A DNA stretch of 64,000 nt from Pseudarthrobacter sp. W1I19 (GTDB lineage: Bacteria > Actinomycetota > Actinomycetes > Actinomycetales > Micrococcaceae), in the NCBI RefSeq assembly GCF_030817835.1, contig NZ_JAUSZR010000001.1, positions 1,116,001-1,180,000 on the forward strand. Direction: 5' to 3'. The first letter of the stretch is position 1. Each line of letters begins with the position of its first letter. This document shows positions 25,148 to 40,023 of this stretch, piece by piece. The translations under genes and the position numbers were made by a program. Below the pieces are notes generated by a model. That model searched no databases and was not told the origin of the DNA. It saw nothing but the letters and a program-made list of their open reading frames with translations.

Positions 25148-28100
25148 TTGGTCGCCTCGAGCACCTCTAATAACGAAACCGCTAACACCGCCGACAGCAC
25201 TGATGGTGCCACTCGCCGGCTCTCATTCGCAAAGATTCACGAACCTCTTGACGTTCCGAATCTGCTTGCCCTCCAGACGGACAGCTTCGACTGGCTGGTC
25301 GGGAACGAACGCTGGCAGGCACGCGTAGCCAAAGCTGTCGAAGAAAACGATCTCAGCGTCGCCACCACGTCCGGCCTCTCGGACATCTTCGAAGAGATCT
25401 CCCCGATCGAGGACTTCCAGGGCACCATGTCCCTGAGCTTCTCCGATCCGGAGTTCGCTGACCCCAAGTACACCATGGCCGAATGCAAGGACCGGGACGC
25501 TACGTACTCGGCTCCGCTGTACGTCAAGGCCGAGTTCATGAACAACAACACGGGCGAAATCAAGCAGCAGACCGTGTTCATGGGCGACTTCCCGCTGATG
25601 ACCGAGAAGGGTACCTTCGTGGTCAACGGCACCGAGCGTGTCGTCGTCTCCCAGCTGGTCCGTTCCCCGGGCGCCTACTTCGAACGCGCCGCTGACAAGA
25701 CCAGCGACAAGGACATCTTCACCGCGAAGATCATCCCGTCCCGCGGCGCCTGGTTCGAGCTTGAGATCGACAAGCGCGACCAGGTCGGCGTCCGCCTTGA
25801 CCGCAAGCGCAAGCAGTCCGTCACCGTGCTGCTGAAGGCCCTCGGCTGGACCGAAGGCCAGATCCTCGAAGAGTTCGGCCAGTACGACTCCATGCGGGCA
25901 ACCCTGGAGAAGGACGCCACCGAGACCCGCGAAGACGCGTTGCTGGACATCTACCGGAAGCTGCGCCCGGGCGAGCCGCCCACCGTCGAGGCTGCCCAGT
26001 CCCTGCTGGACAACCTGTACTTCAACTCCAAGCGCTACGATCTGGCCAAGGTTGGCCGTTACAAGATCAACCGCAAGCTTGGCATCGACCGTTCCCTTGG
26101 CGACAAGGAAGCTTCGGTCCTGCACGTTGAAGACATCGTTGCCATGATCAAGTTCCTCGTTGCGCTGCACGCCGGCGAGAAGACCATCAAGGGCACCCGC
26201 GACGGCCAGGAAGTGGACCTGCGCGTCGAAATCGACGACATCGACCACTTCGGCAACCGCCGCATCCGCGCCGTCGGCGAGCTCATCGAGAACCAGGTCC
26301 GCACCGGCCTGTCCCGCATGGAGCGCGTTGTCCGCGAGCGTATGACCACCCAGGACGTCGAGGCCATCACGCCGCAGACCCTGATCAACATCCGCCCCGT
26401 GGTGGCAGCCATCAAGGAGTTCTTCGGAACCTCCCAGCTGTCGCAGTTCATGGACCAGAACAACCCGCTCTCGGGCCTGACCCACAAGCGCCGCCTGTCC
26501 GCGCTTGGCCCCGGTGGTCTGTCCCGTGACCGCGCCGGCATGGAAGTCCGTGACGTGCACCCGTCCCACTACGGACGCATGTGCCCCATCGAAACCCCTG
26601 AAGGCCCGAACATTGGCCTGATCGGTTCGCTGGCATCCTACGGACGCATCAACCCGTTCGGCTTCATCGAGACCCCGTACCGCCTGGTCAAGAACGGCGT
26701 CGTTTCCGACGACGTCCAGTACCTGACGGCCGACGACGAGGCTGAGGTGCTGATCGCCCAGGCCAACGCGCCGCTGGACGAGAACAAGAAGTTCGCCGAG
26801 GACACCGTCCTGGTCCGTGCCCGTGGTGGTGGAGGCGAGCCCGTCCTCGTTCCGGCCGAGGACGTCGAGTTCATGGACGTTTCCCCGCGCCAGATGGTGT
26901 CCGTGGCAACCGCCCTGATCCCGTTCCTCGAGCACGACGACGCCAACCGCGCACTCATGGGTGCCAACATGCAGCGCCAGGCCGTGCCGCTGGTCCGTTC
27001 CGAGGCTCCCTTCGTGGGCACCGGCATGGAGCGCGCAGCCGCCGTCGATGCCGGTGACGTTGTCATCGCGAAGAAGGCCGGTGTGGTCACCGAGGTTTCC
27101 GCCGAGCTCGTCATCATGCTCAACGACGACGGCACCGAGACCAACTACCGCATCAACAAGTTCGCCCGCTCCAACCAGGGCAACTGCTACAACCACCGTG
27201 TCCTGGTGAACGAAGGCCAGCGCCTGGAAGTTGGCGGCATCATCGCCGACGGCCCGGCAACGGACCAGGGCGAGCTCGCCCTCGGCAAGAACCTGCTCGT
27301 GGCATTCATGTCATGGGAAGGCCACAACTTCGAGGACGCCATCATCCTCTCGCAGCGCATTGTTGCCGAGGACGTTCTTTCCTCCATCCACATCGAGGAG
27401 CACGAGATCGATGCCCGCGACACCAAGCTTGGTGCCGAGGAAATCACCCGTGACATCCCCAACGTGTCCGAGGAAGTCCTGGCAGGCCTGGACGAGCGCG
27501 GCATCATCCACATCGGTGCCGAGGTTGAAGCAGGAGACATCCTGGTCGGAAAGGTCACCCCGAAGGGTGAAACCGAACTGACCCCGGAAGAGCGCCTGCT
27601 GCGCGCTATCTTCGGTGAGAAGTCCCGCGAAGTCCGCGACACCTCCCTGAAGGTGCCCCACGGCGAGTCCGGCACGGTCATCGGCGTACGCGTCTTCGAC
27701 CGCGACAACGACGACGAGCTGCCCCCGGGCGTGAACCAGCTGGTCCGCGTCTACGTGGCTGCCAAGCGCAAGATCACCGACGGCGACAAGCTCGCCGGCC
27801 GCCACGGCAACAAGGGTGTTATCTCCAAGATCCTCCCCGTTGAGGACATGCCCTTCCTTGCCGACGGCACCCCCGTTGATATCGTCCTGAACCCGCTGGG
27901 TGTCCCGGGCCGTATGAACGTGGGACAGGTGCTCGAAACGCACCTCGGCTGGGTTGCCAAGACCGGCTGGAAGATCGAAGGCGAGCCCGAGTGGGTCAAG
28001 CAGCTGCCGAACCTGCCGCGCGAGAGTGGCCAGACCACTGTTGCAACGCCGGTGTTCGACGGCGCCCGCGAAGAGGAAATCACGGGCCTGCTGGACTCCA

Positions 28101-28657
28101 CCAACGTGACCCGCGACGGCGAACGCCTGATCAACTCCTCCGGCAAGACCCGCCTGTTCGACGGCCGCTCCGGTGAGCCGTTCCCGGATCCGATCTCGGT
28201 CGGCTACATGTACATCCTGAAGCTCCACCACCTGGTGGATGACAAGATCCACGCGCGCTCCACCGGCCCGTACTCCATGATCACGCAGCAGCCGCTGGGT
28301 GGTAAGGCACAGTTCGGTGGCCAGCGCTTCGGTGAAATGGAAGTGTGGGCGCTCGAAGCTTACGGCGCGGCCTACACGCTCCAGGAACTCCTCACCATCA
28401 AGTCCGATGACATCCATGGCCGCGTGAAGGTCTACGAAGCCATCGTCAAGGGCGAGAACATCCCCGAGCCGGGCGTTCCCGAGTCCTTCAAGGTCTTGAT
28501 CAAGGAAATGCAGTCGCTGTGCCTGAACGTGGAAGTCCTCTCCACGGACGGAACCACAATTGAAATGCGTGACTCTGATGACGCAGTCTTCACGGCTGCG
28601 GAGGAACTGGGTATCGATCTGTCCCGTGCAGAGCCCAGTTCCGTAGAAGAGGTCTAG
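25148..28657 (+). CDS. rpoB: RNA polymerase subunit beta
   Basis: 1169 residues from the TTG at 25148, which has GGAAGGA 6 bases upstream; the in-frame GTG at 25133 lies before the ribosome site and is unlikely. Full-length with the family blocks, including the rifampicin region (about 427-457: [33 protein letters not shown]) of wild-type sequence at the common resistance positions, and C-terminal [20 protein letters not shown]. Forms half of the catalytic cleft. Operon with rpoC, 143 bases downstream, with a REP-like element between. Confidence 0.99.
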   Translation: MVASSTSNNETANTADSTDGATRRLSFAKIHEPLDVPNLLALQTDSFDWLVGNERWQARVAKAVEENDLSVATTSGLSDIFEEISPIEDFQGTMSLSFSDPEFADPKYTMAECKDRDATYSAPLYVKAEFMNNNTGEIKQQTVFMGDFPLMTEKGTFVVNGTERVVVSQLVRSPGAYFERAADKTSDKDIFTAKIIPSRGAWFELEIDKRDQVGVRLDRKRKQSVTVLLKALGWTEGQILEEFGQYDSMRATLEKDATETREDALLDIYRKLRPGEPPTVEAAQSLLDNLYFNSKRYDLAKVGRYKINRKLGIDRSLGDKEASVLHVEDIVAMIKFLVALHAGEKTIKGTRDGQEVDLRVEIDDIDHFGNRRIRAVGELIENQVRTGLSRMERVVRERMTTQDVEAITPQTLINIRPVVAAIKEFFGTSQLSQFMDQNNPLSGLTHKRRLSALGPGGLSRDRAGMEVRDVHPSHYGRMCPIETPEGPNIGLIGSLASYGRINPFGFIETPYRLVKNGVVSDDVQYLTADDEAEVLIAQANAPLDENKKFAEDTVLVRARGGGGEPVLVPAEDVEFMDVSPRQMVSVATALIPFLEHDDANRALMGANMQRQAVPLVRSEAPFVGTGMERAAAVDAGDVVIAKKAGVVTEVSAELVIMLNDDGTETNYRINKFARSNQGNCYNHRVLVNEGQRLEVGGIIADGPATDQGELALGKNLLVAFMSWEGHNFEDAIILSQRIVAEDVLSSIHIEEHEIDARDTKLGAEEITRDIPNVSEEVLAGLDERGIIHIGAEVEAGDILVGKVTPKGETELTPEERLLRAIFGEKSREVRDTSLKVPHGESGTVIGVRVFDRDNDDELPPGVNQLVRVYVAAKRKITDGDKLAGRHGNKGVISKILPVEDMPFLADGTPVDIVLNPLGVPGRMNVGQVLETHLGWVAKTGWKIEGEPEWVKQLPNLPRESGQTTVATPVFDGAREEEITGLLDSTNVTRDGERLINSSGKTRLFDGRSGEPFPDPISVGYMYILKLHHLVDDKIHARSTGPYSMITQQPLGGKAQFGGQRFGEMEVWALEAYGAAYTLQELLTIKSDDIHGRVKVYEAIVKGENIPEPGVPESFKVLIKEMQSLCLNVEVLSTDGTTIEMRDSDDAVFTAAEELGIDLSRAEPSSVEEV

Positions 28658-28730
28658 CAGGTGAGGTACGACGCCGGGTGACCGCCCGCCGTCGTACCTT
28701 GCCTCCCTCTTTCCGTAACCAAGGGTGCCT

Positions 28731-28752
28731 GGTGGTTGAGCTTGTCGAAACC
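28731..28752 (+). repeat. REP-like element, family A (copy 2), inside the rpoB-rpoC gap
   Basis: The core GGTTGAGCTTGTCGAAACC is identical to copy 1 and lies 73 bases after the rpoB stop and 48 bases before rpoC. Confidence 0.85.
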
Positions 28753-28800
28753 CCGCACCAAGACTTCAGAATTTAGAGAACAAGAGAGAACAGGGACCAT

Positions 28801-32700
<3,900 letters not shown>

Positions 32701-32721
32701 GGAAATTCCGCCGATTGGCTG

Positions 32722-32765
32722 AAGGCCCCGGCCCCACATTTGTGGGGTCGGGGCTTTCCCCTTTG
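32722..32765 (+). terminator. Intrinsic terminator after rpoC
   Basis: Stem AAGGCCCCGGCCCCACA paired with TGTGGGGTCGGGGCTTT, followed by CCCCTTT; ends rpoBC. Confidence 0.87.
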
Positions 32766-32768
32766 CCC

Positions 32769-32832
32769 AAGTGACTCGCAGCTAACGTCCTCATTCGCCC
32801 GTTTCACGACGTCAACTGCCAGTCAGTTGGGG
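32769..32832 (+). repeat. Palindromic repeat, family B (copy 2)
   Basis: Same 64-base element type as 22908-22971, again immediately after a ribosomal/RNAP operon terminator. The arms GCAGCTAACGTCCT and ACGACGTCAACTGC pair imperfectly. Confidence 0.7.
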
Positions 32833-32845
32833 GAGAAGCCCCCGA

Positions 32846-33155
32846 TTAAGGCATGGAGACCGTCCATGCTAGACTTGTTACCAATTGTTATTGTGGCAGT
32901 GGATGAGTGCGCCGGTTCCAGCTGAAAGGCTGAACCAGAGCGACGTTTCCGGTTTGCAGGGTTCTTGTGCAACGTATGCCACATTTTTGCATGCCTAGGG
33001 ACTGTTGGACGGAAGTCCTGCCCTGAGAATGCGATCCGACTATTAAGGCTTCGCCTTCGCCGCCCTGGAGATCTTCTTCGAGGCCCGGGCGGCGGGGCAA
33101 CGCAACAAGAGAGTGGCCGGAAGCGGCCGCTCCGGATAAAACGGAGAACACGAGA
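32846..33155 (+). promoter_or_regulatory. rpsL promoter and long leader
   Basis: TTAAGG, 18-base spacer, TAGACT (32870-32875). The leader of about 275 bases contains a GCCGCCC/GGGCGGC hairpin (33059-33093) and a second one, AGTGGCCG/CGGCCGCT, just before the ribosome site. No T-run follows either, so they may affect translation rather than transcription. No ORF is convincing here. Confidence 0.55.
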
Positions 33156-33530
33156 GTGCCTACGATTAACCAGCTGGTCCGAAAGGGCCGCACGCCGAAG
33201 GTCAAAAAGACCAAGGCTCCTGCGCTGAATGGCAGCCCCATGCGCCGCGGTGTTTGCACCCGCGTCTACACCACCACCCCGAAGAAGCCGAACTCGGCTC
33301 TGCGTAAGGTGGCACGTGTGCGCCTCAACGGCGGCGTCGAAGTAACCGCCTACATCCCCGGTGTGGGACACAACCTGCAGGAGCACTCCATTGTGCTCGT
33401 CCGCGGTGGTCGTGTGAAGGACCTCCCGGGTGTCCGCTACAAGATCGTCCGTGGCGCCCTCGATACCCAGGGTGTCAAGAACCGTAAGCAGGCCCGCAGC
33501 CGCTACGGCGCAAAGATGGAGAAGAAGTAA
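33156..33530 (+). CDS. rpsL: 30S ribosomal protein S12
   Basis: 124 residues, GTG start after CGGAGAA. Decoding-centre protein; the streptomycin-determining lysines are wild type ([11 protein letters not shown] and [16 protein letters not shown]). Followed one base later by rpsG, so tightly coupled. Confidence 0.99.
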   Translation: MPTINQLVRKGRTPKVKKTKAPALNGSPMRRGVCTRVYTTTPKKPNSALRKVARVRLNGGVEVTAYIPGVGHNLQEHSIVLVRGGRVKDLPGVRYKIVRGALDTQGVKNRKQARSRYGAKMEKK

Positions 33531-33531
33531 T

Positions 33532-34002
33532 ATGCCTCGCAAGGGTCCGGCCCCCAAGCGGCCGCTCGTACTAGATCCCGTTTACGGCTCCCCGCTGGTT
33601 ACCCAGCTCATCAACAAGGTGCTCGTTGACGGCAAGAAGTCCACGGCAGAGCGTATCGTCTACGGTGCCCTCGAAGGCGCACGCGCCAAGTCCGGCGGCG
33701 ACCCCGTAGCAGCCCTTAAGAAGGCCATGGACAACGTCAAGCCTTCCCTCGAGGTCCGCTCACGCCGCGTCGGCGGCGCCACCTACCAGGTTCCGGTTGA
33801 GGTCAAGCCGGGCCGCTCCACTGCACTCGCCCTGCGCTGGCTGGTCGGCTACTCCAAGGCCCGCCGCGAAAAGACGATGACCGAGCGCCTCCAGAACGAA
33901 ATCCTGGATGCCTCCAACGGTCTCGGTGCCGCTGTGAAGCGTCGCGAAGACACCCACAAGATGGCCGAGTCCAACAAGGCCTTCGCACACTACCGCTGGT
34001 AA
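33532..34002 (+). CDS. rpsG: 30S ribosomal protein S7
   Basis: 156 residues from the ATG at 33532, one base after the rpsL stop; a longer in-frame ORF overlaps rpsL and is rejected. 16S rRNA head nucleator: [40 protein letters not shown], and the C-terminal [20 protein letters not shown]. In E. coli S7 represses this operon. fusA follows after 69 bases. Confidence 0.99.
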   Translation: MPRKGPAPKRPLVLDPVYGSPLVTQLINKVLVDGKKSTAERIVYGALEGARAKSGGDPVAALKKAMDNVKPSLEVRSRRVGGATYQVPVEVKPGRSTALALRWLVGYSKARREKTMTERLQNEILDASNGLGAAVKRREDTHKMAESNKAFAHYRW

Positions 34003-34071
34003 TACTCCCCGGGCGCCGCCGGCTCAACCGAGCCGGCGGCGAACGTGTAGTCCATCCCAAAAGGAGACCCC

Positions 34072-36186
34072 GTGGCACAGGACGTGCTTACCGACCTTAG
34101 TAAGGTCCGCAACATCGGCATCATGGCCCATATTGATGCCGGCAAGACCACCACCACCGAGCGCATCCTGTTCTACACGGGTGTGAACCACAAGATCGGC
34201 GAAACGCACGACGGCGCTTCGACCACCGACTGGATGGAACAGGAAAAGGAACGCGGCATCACCATCACGTCTGCCGCCGTGACCTGCTTCTGGGAAAACA
34301 ACCAGATCAACATCATCGACACCCCCGGCCACGTTGACTTCACCGTTGAGGTTGAGCGCTCCCTGCGCGTCCTCGATGGCGCCGTTGCCGTGTTCGATGG
34401 CAAGGAAGGCGTTGAGCCGCAGTCTGAGACCGTTTGGCGCCAGGCTGACAAGTACAACGTTCCGCGCATCTGCTTCGTCAACAAGATGGACAAGCTCGGT
34501 GCCGACTTCTACTTCACCGTAGACACCATCATCAGCCGCCTCGGCGCCAAGCCGCTGGTTATGCAGCTGCCCATCGGTGCCGAGAACGACTTCATCGGCG
34601 TCGTGGACCTGCTCTACATGCGCGCACTGGTGTGGCCCGGCGATGCCAAGGGTGACGTGACCATGGGTGCCAAGTACGAGATCCGCGAGATCCCGGCTGA
34701 CCTCCAGGAAAAGGCCGAAGAGTACCGCGCGAACCTCGTTGAGACGGTCGCAGAGTCCTCCGAGGAACTCATGGAGAAGTACCTCGAGGGTGAAGAGATC
34801 TCGATCGACGAGCTCAAGGCCGGCATCCGCAAGATGACGATCAACTCCGAGCTCTACCCGATCTTCTGCGGTTCCGCGTTCAAGAACCGTGGCGTGCAGC
34901 CCATGCTCGACGCCGTTGTGGACTACCTGCCGAACCCGCTCGACGTCCCCCCGATGGTCGGCCACGATCCTCGCGACGAAGAGAAGGAACTGACCCGCAA
35001 GCCTTCTTCCGAAGAGCCGTTCTCCGCACTGGCCTTCAAGATTGCTGCGCACCCGTTCTTCGGCCAGCTCACCTTCATCCGCGTGTACTCCGGTCACGTG
35101 GAAGCAGGCGCCCAGGTGGTCAACTCCACCAAGGGCAAGAAGGAGCGCATTGGCAAGCTGTTCCAGATGCACGCCAACAAGGAAATGCCCGTCGAGGGCG
35201 CTACCGCCGGCCACATCTACGCAGCCATCGGCCTGAAGGACACCACTACGGGTGACACCCTGTGTGATTCCAACAACCAGATCGTGCTCGAGTCCATGAG
35301 CTTCCCGGAGCCCGTGATCTCGGTTGCCATCGAGCCGAACACCAAGGGTGACCAGGAGAAGCTCTCCACGGCCATCCAGAAGCTCTCCGCTGAGGACCCC
35401 ACCTTCCAGGTGTCCCTCAACGAAGACACTGGCCAGACCATCATCGCCGGCATGGGCGAGCTCCACCTGGACATCCTGGTGGACCGCATGCGCCGCGAAT
35501 TCAAGGTCGAAGCCAACGTGGGCAAGCCCCAGGTTGCTTACCGCGAAACCATCAAGCGCGCCGTCGAACGCCACGATTACACGCACAAGAAGCAGACCGG
35601 TGGTTCAGGTCAGTTCGCAAAGATCCAGATTGCGATCGAGCCGATGGACACCTCCGAGGGCGAGCTGTACGAGTTCGAGAACAAGGTCACCGGTGGCCGC
35701 GTTCCCCGCGAGTACATCCCGTCCGTTGACGCCGGTATCCAGGATGCGTTGAACGACGGCGTCCTGGCCGGTTACCCGGTTGTGGGCATCAAGGCAACGC
35801 TGATTGACGGCGCCTACCACGATGTCGACTCTTCGGAAATGGCGTTCAAGATCGCCGGCCGTATGGCTTTCAAGGAAGCCGCACGCAAGGCGAACCCGGT
35901 TCTGCTCGAACCGCTGATGGATGTCGAGGTCCGCACCCCTGAGGAATACATGGGTGAAGTTATCGGTGACCTCAACTCCCGCCGTGGCCAGATGCAGTCC
36001 ATGGAAGATGCACAGGGTGTCAAGGTCATCCGTGCGCACGTCCCGCTGTCCGGCATGTTCGGATACATCGGCGACCTGCGCTCCAAGACCCAGGGCCGCG
36101 CTGTGTACTCCATGACGTTCAACAGCTACGCCGAGGTCCCGAAGGCTGTTGCCGACGAGATCATCCAGAAGACCCGCGGCGAATAG
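34072..36186 (+). CDS. fusA: Elongation factor G
   Basis: 704 residues, GTG start with AAAGGAGA upstream. G1 loop [15 protein letters not shown], switch [16 protein letters not shown]3 [15 protein letters not shown]4 NKMDKLG; domains II-V complete to the C-terminal [19 protein letters not shown]. Catalyses ribosomal translocation. Third gene of the str operon. Confidence 0.99.
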   Translation: MAQDVLTDLSKVRNIGIMAHIDAGKTTTTERILFYTGVNHKIGETHDGASTTDWMEQEKERGITITSAAVTCFWENNQINIIDTPGHVDFTVEVERSLRVLDGAVAVFDGKEGVEPQSETVWRQADKYNVPRICFVNKMDKLGADFYFTVDTIISRLGAKPLVMQLPIGAENDFIGVVDLLYMRALVWPGDAKGDVTMGAKYEIREIPADLQEKAEEYRANLVETVAESSEELMEKYLEGEEISIDELKAGIRKMTINSELYPIFCGSAFKNRGVQPMLDAVVDYLPNPLDVPPMVGHDPRDEEKELTRKPSSEEPFSALAFKIAAHPFFGQLTFIRVYSGHVEAGAQVVNSTKGKKERIGKLFQMHANKEMPVEGATAGHIYAAIGLKDTTTGDTLCDSNNQIVLESMSFPEPVISVAIEPNTKGDQEKLSTAIQKLSAEDPTFQVSLNEDTGQTIIAGMGELHLDILVDRMRREFKVEANVGKPQVAYRETIKRAVERHDYTHKKQTGGSGQFAKIQIAIEPMDTSEGELYEFENKVTGGRVPREYIPSVDAGIQDALNDGVLAGYPVVGIKATLIDGAYHDVDSSEMAFKIAGRMAFKEAARKANPVLLEPLMDVEVRTPEEYMGEVIGDLNSRRGQMQSMEDAQGVKVIRAHVPLSGMFGYIGDLRSKTQGRAVYSMTFNSYAEVPKAVADEIIQKTRGE

Positions 36187-36348
36187 TCTTCGGACTTCGC
36201 AGCGAACAAACTCGGGTGCGCTTGCCGGTTTCGGAAAGCACAGCCGGTGCAGGTGGCCGGGCACGGTCGGATTCGTCCGGTCAAGCCGGTTCCCGGCCAT
36301 CTGCACGAACAGGCTTTGGGGACTAGTATTAGTTCCTGAATCTGCAAT

Positions 36349-36378
36349 TTCACCAATCCAAAGCCCCCCAAGTAGACT
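36349..36378 (+). promoter_or_regulatory. tuf promoter
   Basis: TTCACC, 18-base spacer, TAGACT (36373-36378), about 70 bases before the tuf start; the 261-base fusA-tuf gap indicates separate control. An alternative -10, TAGTAT, lies at about 36324. Confidence 0.55.
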
Positions 36379-36447
36379 TACCTGAGTTTCTGCCGCGACA
36401 AGCGCGGTTGAAGGGTATGTCATTTGAAAACGTTCTAGGAGGAACCT

Positions 36448-37638
36448 GTGGCAAAGGCAAAGTTCGAGCGGACTAAGCCGCACGTTAACATCGGCACCAT
36501 TGGTCACGTTGACCACGGTAAGACGACGTTGACGGCCGCCATTTCCAAGGTGCTGTACGACAAGTACCCGACTCTCAACGAGAAGCGTGACTTCGCGTCG
36601 ATTGACTCTGCACCTGAAGAGCGTCAGCGCGGCATTACCATCAACATCTCCCACGTTGAGTACCAGACCGAGAAGCGCCACTACGCACACGTAGACGCTC
36701 CGGGTCACGCTGACTACATCAAGAACATGATCACCGGTGCTGCCCAGATGGACGGTGCAATCCTCGTGGTTGCCGCCACTGACGGCCCGATGGCACAGAC
36801 CCGCGAGCACGTCCTGCTCGCCCGCCAGGTTGGTGTTCCCTACCTGCTGGTCGCCCTGAACAAGTCCGACATGGTTGACGATGAGGAACTGCTGGACCTC
36901 GTTGAAATGGAAGTTCGTGAGCTCCTGAGCTCGCAGGGCTTCGATGGCGACGAAGCACCGGTTGTCCGCGTTTCCGGCCTGAAGGCCCTGGAAGGCGACC
37001 CCGAGTGGGTCAAGTCCGTTGAGGACCTGATGGCTGCTGTTGACGAGTCTGTTCCGGACCCCGTACGTGACCGTGACAAGCCGTTCCTGATGCCGATCGA
37101 GGACGTCTTCACCATCACCGGCCGTGGAACCGTTGTTACGGGCCGCGCCGAGCGTGGAACCCTCGCCATCAACTCCGAGGTCGAGATCGTCGGCATCCGC
37201 CCGGTCCAGAAGACCACGGTTACCGGTATCGAGATGTTCCACAAGCAGCTCGACGAAGCATGGGCCGGCGAGAACTGTGGCCTCCTGCTCCGCGGTCTGA
37301 AGCGCGATGACGTAGAGCGTGGCCAGGTTGTCGTCAAGCCGGGTTCCATCACCCCGCACACCGACTTCGAGGCTAACGTCTACATCCTCTCCAAGGACGA
37401 AGGCGGACGTCACAACCCGTTCTACTCCAACTACCGCCCGCAGTTCTACTTCCGCACCACGGACGTAACCGGCGTTATCACCCTGCCCGAGGGCACGGAA
37501 ATGGTTATGCCTGGCGACAACACTGAGATGACCGTTGCGCTCATCCAGCCCATCGCTATGGAAGAAGGCCTCGGCTTCGCTATCCGCGAAGGCGGCCGCA
37601 CCGTTGGTTCAGGACGCGTTACCAAGATCAACAAGTAA
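36448..37638 (+). CDS. tuf: Elongation factor Tu
   Basis: 396 residues, GTG start after AGGAGGA. G1 [14 protein letters not shown], effector [33 protein letters not shown], and the tRNA-contact C-domain ([20 protein letters not shown]). Delivers aminoacyl-tRNA. It has its own likely promoter and a strong terminator, so it can be expressed apart from fusA. Only one tuf copy is visible here. Confidence 0.99.
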   Translation: MAKAKFERTKPHVNIGTIGHVDHGKTTLTAAISKVLYDKYPTLNEKRDFASIDSAPEERQRGITINISHVEYQTEKRHYAHVDAPGHADYIKNMITGAAQMDGAILVVAATDGPMAQTREHVLLARQVGVPYLLVALNKSDMVDDEELLDLVEMEVRELLSSQGFDGDEAPVVRVSGLKALEGDPEWVKSVEDLMAAVDESVPDPVRDRDKPFLMPIEDVFTITGRGTVVTGRAERGTLAINSEVEIVGIRPVQKTTVTGIEMFHKQLDEAWAGENCGLLLRGLKRDDVERGQVVVKPGSITPHTDFEANVYILSKDEGGRHNPFYSNYRPQFYFRTTDVTGVITLPEGTEMVMPGDNTEMTVALIQPIAMEEGLGFAIREGGRTVGSGRVTKINK

Positions 37639-37655
37639 TTCTTGTTGAACTAAAG

Positions 37656-37691
37656 AACGGCTCCGCTGCATCTGCAGCGGGGCCGTTTTTG
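37656..37691 (+). terminator. Intrinsic terminator after tuf
   Basis: AACGGCTCCGCTGCA / TGCAGCGGGGCCGTT stem followed by TTTTTGCG. Confidence 0.92.
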
Positions 37692-37736
37692 CGTTGACCG
37701 CCCCTGATATGGTTGCTGGACCGAAAGGAGTTCACC

Positions 37737-37862
37737 ATGGGATGGCTTATCTTCCTGATCATCGCGGTTGCGGTGGTGGCCGGCGTATTCTGGGCCAAAA
37801 AGCACTTCCGCCACGAGATTGACCGCGCCAAGCGGATCAACCGGGCGAACAAGAACCAGTAG
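37737..37862 (+). CDS. 41-residue single-pass membrane peptide
   Basis: ATG at 37737 with a strong GAAAGGAG site 6 bases upstream. The peptide begins MGWLIFLIIAVAVVAGVFWA, one TM helix, and continues into a basic tail (KKHFRHEIDRAKRINRANKN). Predicted orientation: tail in the cytosol. It sits between the tuf terminator and the convergent GH1 gene, ending 13 bases before it. The good ribosome site argues for a real gene. The function is unknown. Confidence 0.72.
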   Translation: MGWLIFLIIAVAVVAGVFWAKKHFRHEIDRAKRINRANKNQ

Positions 37863-37875
37863 AAGGGCGGCGCGG

Positions 37876-39312
37876 TCAGCCGTGCAGCGCCCGCCGGGCC
37901 TTGCCCAGCTCCTGGTACCAGTAGAACGACTGCTTGGGCGTCCGCTCGAGGGTCTCGAAGTCCACGTGCACCAGGCCGAACCGCTGCGAGTACCCGGCGG
38001 CCCATTCAAAATTGTCCATCAGGGTCCACACGTAGTAGCCCCGCAGGTCCACACCTGACGCAGGGCCCCCGGGAGACGTCGCGTCCAGCGCGGCCCGCAG
38101 GTGCGAGGCAAGGTACTGCACCCGATCCTCATCCTGGAGCGGGCCGGACACCTGGTCAGGTTCTGGGAAGCTCGCTCCGCCTTCTGTGATGTATACCGGC
38201 GGCAGCGCGTCCCCGTAGCGGTCGTGGAGTTCCTTCAGGAGGACGCCCAGGTGGTCGGGCGCCACCGGCCAGCCGAACCCTGTGCTGTTGTACTCGGGAT
38301 ATCCCACTTCGTGGAAGGGCAGCCGCGCTACGGCCTTGTGCGTGTTGGCCGGAATAGGCGTTACCCCACGTCCCAGTGCGACTTTTACCGGGAAGTAGTA
38401 ATTGAGGCCGTAGAAATCCAGTGGCTGGTGGATGGTCCGCAGGTCGGCATCGGAGATCCGCCCGATGGAACGCAGCCACGGCCTGGCATACAACGGCAGG
38501 CTGGGGTATTGGCCCAGGAGCACGGGGTCGGCGTAGATCCTGTTCATCAGCAGGTCGTACATCCTGGCCACCAGCCTGTCGCCGGGCTTCCTGCTGGCCG
38601 GACGGACAGGAGAGTGCAGATTGGTGACTCCCACATCCCCCTTGACGCCGGCGGCGCGGAGGGCCTGTGCGCCCAGCCCATGGGCAAGGAGCTGGTGGTG
38701 GATGGACGGAAGGGCGTCAAACATCAGGGCATGGCCGGGGGCATGGACACCCAGGGCGTAGCCGTTCAACGTCACTGAAACTGGTTCGTTGAGCGTGACC
38801 CACTGCGCCACACGGTCCCCGTAGCGCTCCCCGGCGGCAGCGGCGTAGTCACCAAAGCGTAGCGCCGTTTCCCGGTTCATCCAGCCGCCGCTGTGTTCCA
38901 GGGGCAGGGGAGTGTCCCAGTGGTAGAGCGTGGCCATGGGGGAGATCCCGGCTTCCAGAAGCTGGTCTATCAGCCGGTCGTAGAAATCCAGTCCTTCTGC
39001 GTTGAAGCTTCCGCGGCCGTCCGGCTGGATCCTCGGCCAGGACAAGGAGAAACGGTAGGAGTCCACGCCTAACTCCTGCAGCAGGGCAATGTCCTCCGGC
39101 AGGCGGTTGTAGTGGTCGCAGGCCATGGCGGGAGAGTGCCCGTCCATGATGGCGCCGGGCTTCTCGGCAAAGGCGTCCCAGCCGGACGGTCCCCGGCCTC
39201 CCGCGGTAAGGGCTCCTTCGATCTGGAAGGCGGCGGCTGCGACGCCTAAAGTGAACGACGGCGGCATGCGGCTGGCCAGTTCGGTCACGGATTCGGTGCT
39301 TTCCAGCGTCAT
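37876..39312 (-). CDS. GH1 family beta-glycosidase
   Basis: 478 residues from the ATG at 39312; 86 more in-frame residues upstream look non-coding. GH1 barrel: start FTLGVAAAAFQIEGALTAGG, acid/base Glu176 in TLNEPVSV, nucleophile Glu377 in VYITEGGASF (most relatives have ITENG), and YVWTLMDNFEWAAGYSQRFG near the end. Probably a cytosolic beta-glucosidase, no signal peptide; sugar specificity cannot be told. Not adjacent to a transporter or regulator. Convergent with the small peptide gene and divergent from rpsJ. Confidence 0.92.
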   Translation of the reverse strand: MTLESTESVTELASRMPPSFTLGVAAAAFQIEGALTAGGRGPSGWDAFAEKPGAIMDGHSPAMACDHYNRLPEDIALLQELGVDSYRFSLSWPRIQPDGRGSFNAEGLDFYDRLIDQLLEAGISPMATLYHWDTPLPLEHSGGWMNRETALRFGDYAAAAGERYGDRVAQWVTLNEPVSVTLNGYALGVHAPGHALMFDALPSIHHQLLAHGLGAQALRAAGVKGDVGVTNLHSPVRPASRKPGDRLVARMYDLLMNRIYADPVLLGQYPSLPLYARPWLRSIGRISDADLRTIHQPLDFYGLNYYFPVKVALGRGVTPIPANTHKAVARLPFHEVGYPEYNSTGFGWPVAPDHLGVLLKELHDRYGDALPPVYITEGGASFPEPDQVSGPLQDEDRVQYLASHLRAALDATSPGGPASGVDLRGYYVWTLMDNFEWAAGYSQRFGLVHVDFETLERTPKQSFYWYQELGKARRALHG

Positions 39313-39697
39313 GCCCCTATCATCCGTTCCGGGGTAGCCGTTGGCAATGACCCCCCCCAGCGGCCCCCGGCGTAGGCCCAATTCGCATCTGGGGCTAAAT
39401 TCCGGCATACTAGATGAGTTGTTCAAGCGCTTCTTCGTGTCCCGATCCGGATAATGCCGGGTGCCAGGGTCCAAGTGGAAGACCAAACATAACCCACCCC
39501 CATGGAATTGCGGATTTGTATGCGTGCCAAGCGCGACACGCCCGACCGCGGGGGTCGGTTGCGCCGGCAAGGTGAGGAACCCGGATTCATCCGGATTCAG
39601 TTTGTGCGGCGGGTGGTAGTTACGACTTCAAATGCTTCGGCAGCCATACAACACGTAAGTAAACAGAGCAGCATTTACTGAAAGAGAGTCAGGCGAC
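39313..39697. promoter_or_regulatory. S10-operon upstream region
   Basis: 385 bases between the divergent GH1 gene and rpsJ. Possible plus-strand promoter TTCGCA, 18 bases, CATACT near 39382-39411, giving a leader of about 280 bases. GATTCATCCGGATTCAG (39585-39601) holds a short direct repeat. I see no gene, terminator or long palindrome; the region is likely the operon leader. Confidence 0.4.
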
Positions 39698-40006
39698 ATG
39701 GCGGGACAAAAAATCCGCATCCGGCTGAAGTCATACGACCACGAGGTCATTGACACTTCAGCACGGAAGATCGTTGAGACGGTCACGCGCGCAGGCGCAA
39801 CGGTAGTGGGCCCTGTGCCGCTGCCGACGGAGAAGAACGTGTACTGCGTTATCCGCTCTCCGCACAAGTACAAGGACAGCCGCGAGCACTTCGAAATGCG
39901 CACGCACAAGCGTCTTATCGACATCATCGATCCCACGCCGAAGGCTGTTGACTCGCTCATGCGTCTCGACCTGCCGGCTGACGTGAACATCGAAATCAAG
40001 CTGTAG
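39698..40006 (+). CDS. rpsJ: 30S ribosomal protein S10
   Basis: 102 residues; first gene of the S10 operon. Motifs [20 protein letters not shown] and [20 protein letters not shown]. In the 30S head; the family also acts in NusG-linked antitermination. Weak ribosome site (AAAGAGAG). rplC follows after 17 bases. Confidence 0.99.
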   Translation: MAGQKIRIRLKSYDHEVIDTSARKIVETVTRAGATVVGPVPLPTEKNVYCVIRSPHKYKDSREHFEMRTHKRLIDIIDPTPKAVDSLMRLDLPADVNIEIKL

Positions 40007-40023
40007 GGAGGTGCTGAGAGACT

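Noticed and set aside
26426..26530. Possible rifampicin-resistance substitutions in rpoB
   Set aside because: The cluster residues (Asp, His and Ser positions) read as wild type.
25223..27196. 657-residue minus-strand open frame opposite rpoB
   Set aside because: GC-rich codon-position bias opens the antisense frame. The protein is low-complexity Val/Gly/His/Asp without motifs, and rpoB is certain on the other strand.
28718..28762. Six-base ACCAAG direct repeat around the rpoB-rpoC REP element as a target duplication
   Set aside because: It does not abut the element (gaps of several bases on both sides) and six bases are expected by chance here.
32740..32925. 61-residue ORF across the rpoC-rpsL gap
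   Set aside because: It runs through the terminator, the family B repeat and the rpsL promoter, and has no motif.
33156..33530. Possible streptomycin-resistance changes in rpsL
   Set aside because: Both key lysines (TPKKPNS and GRVKDLPG) are unchanged.
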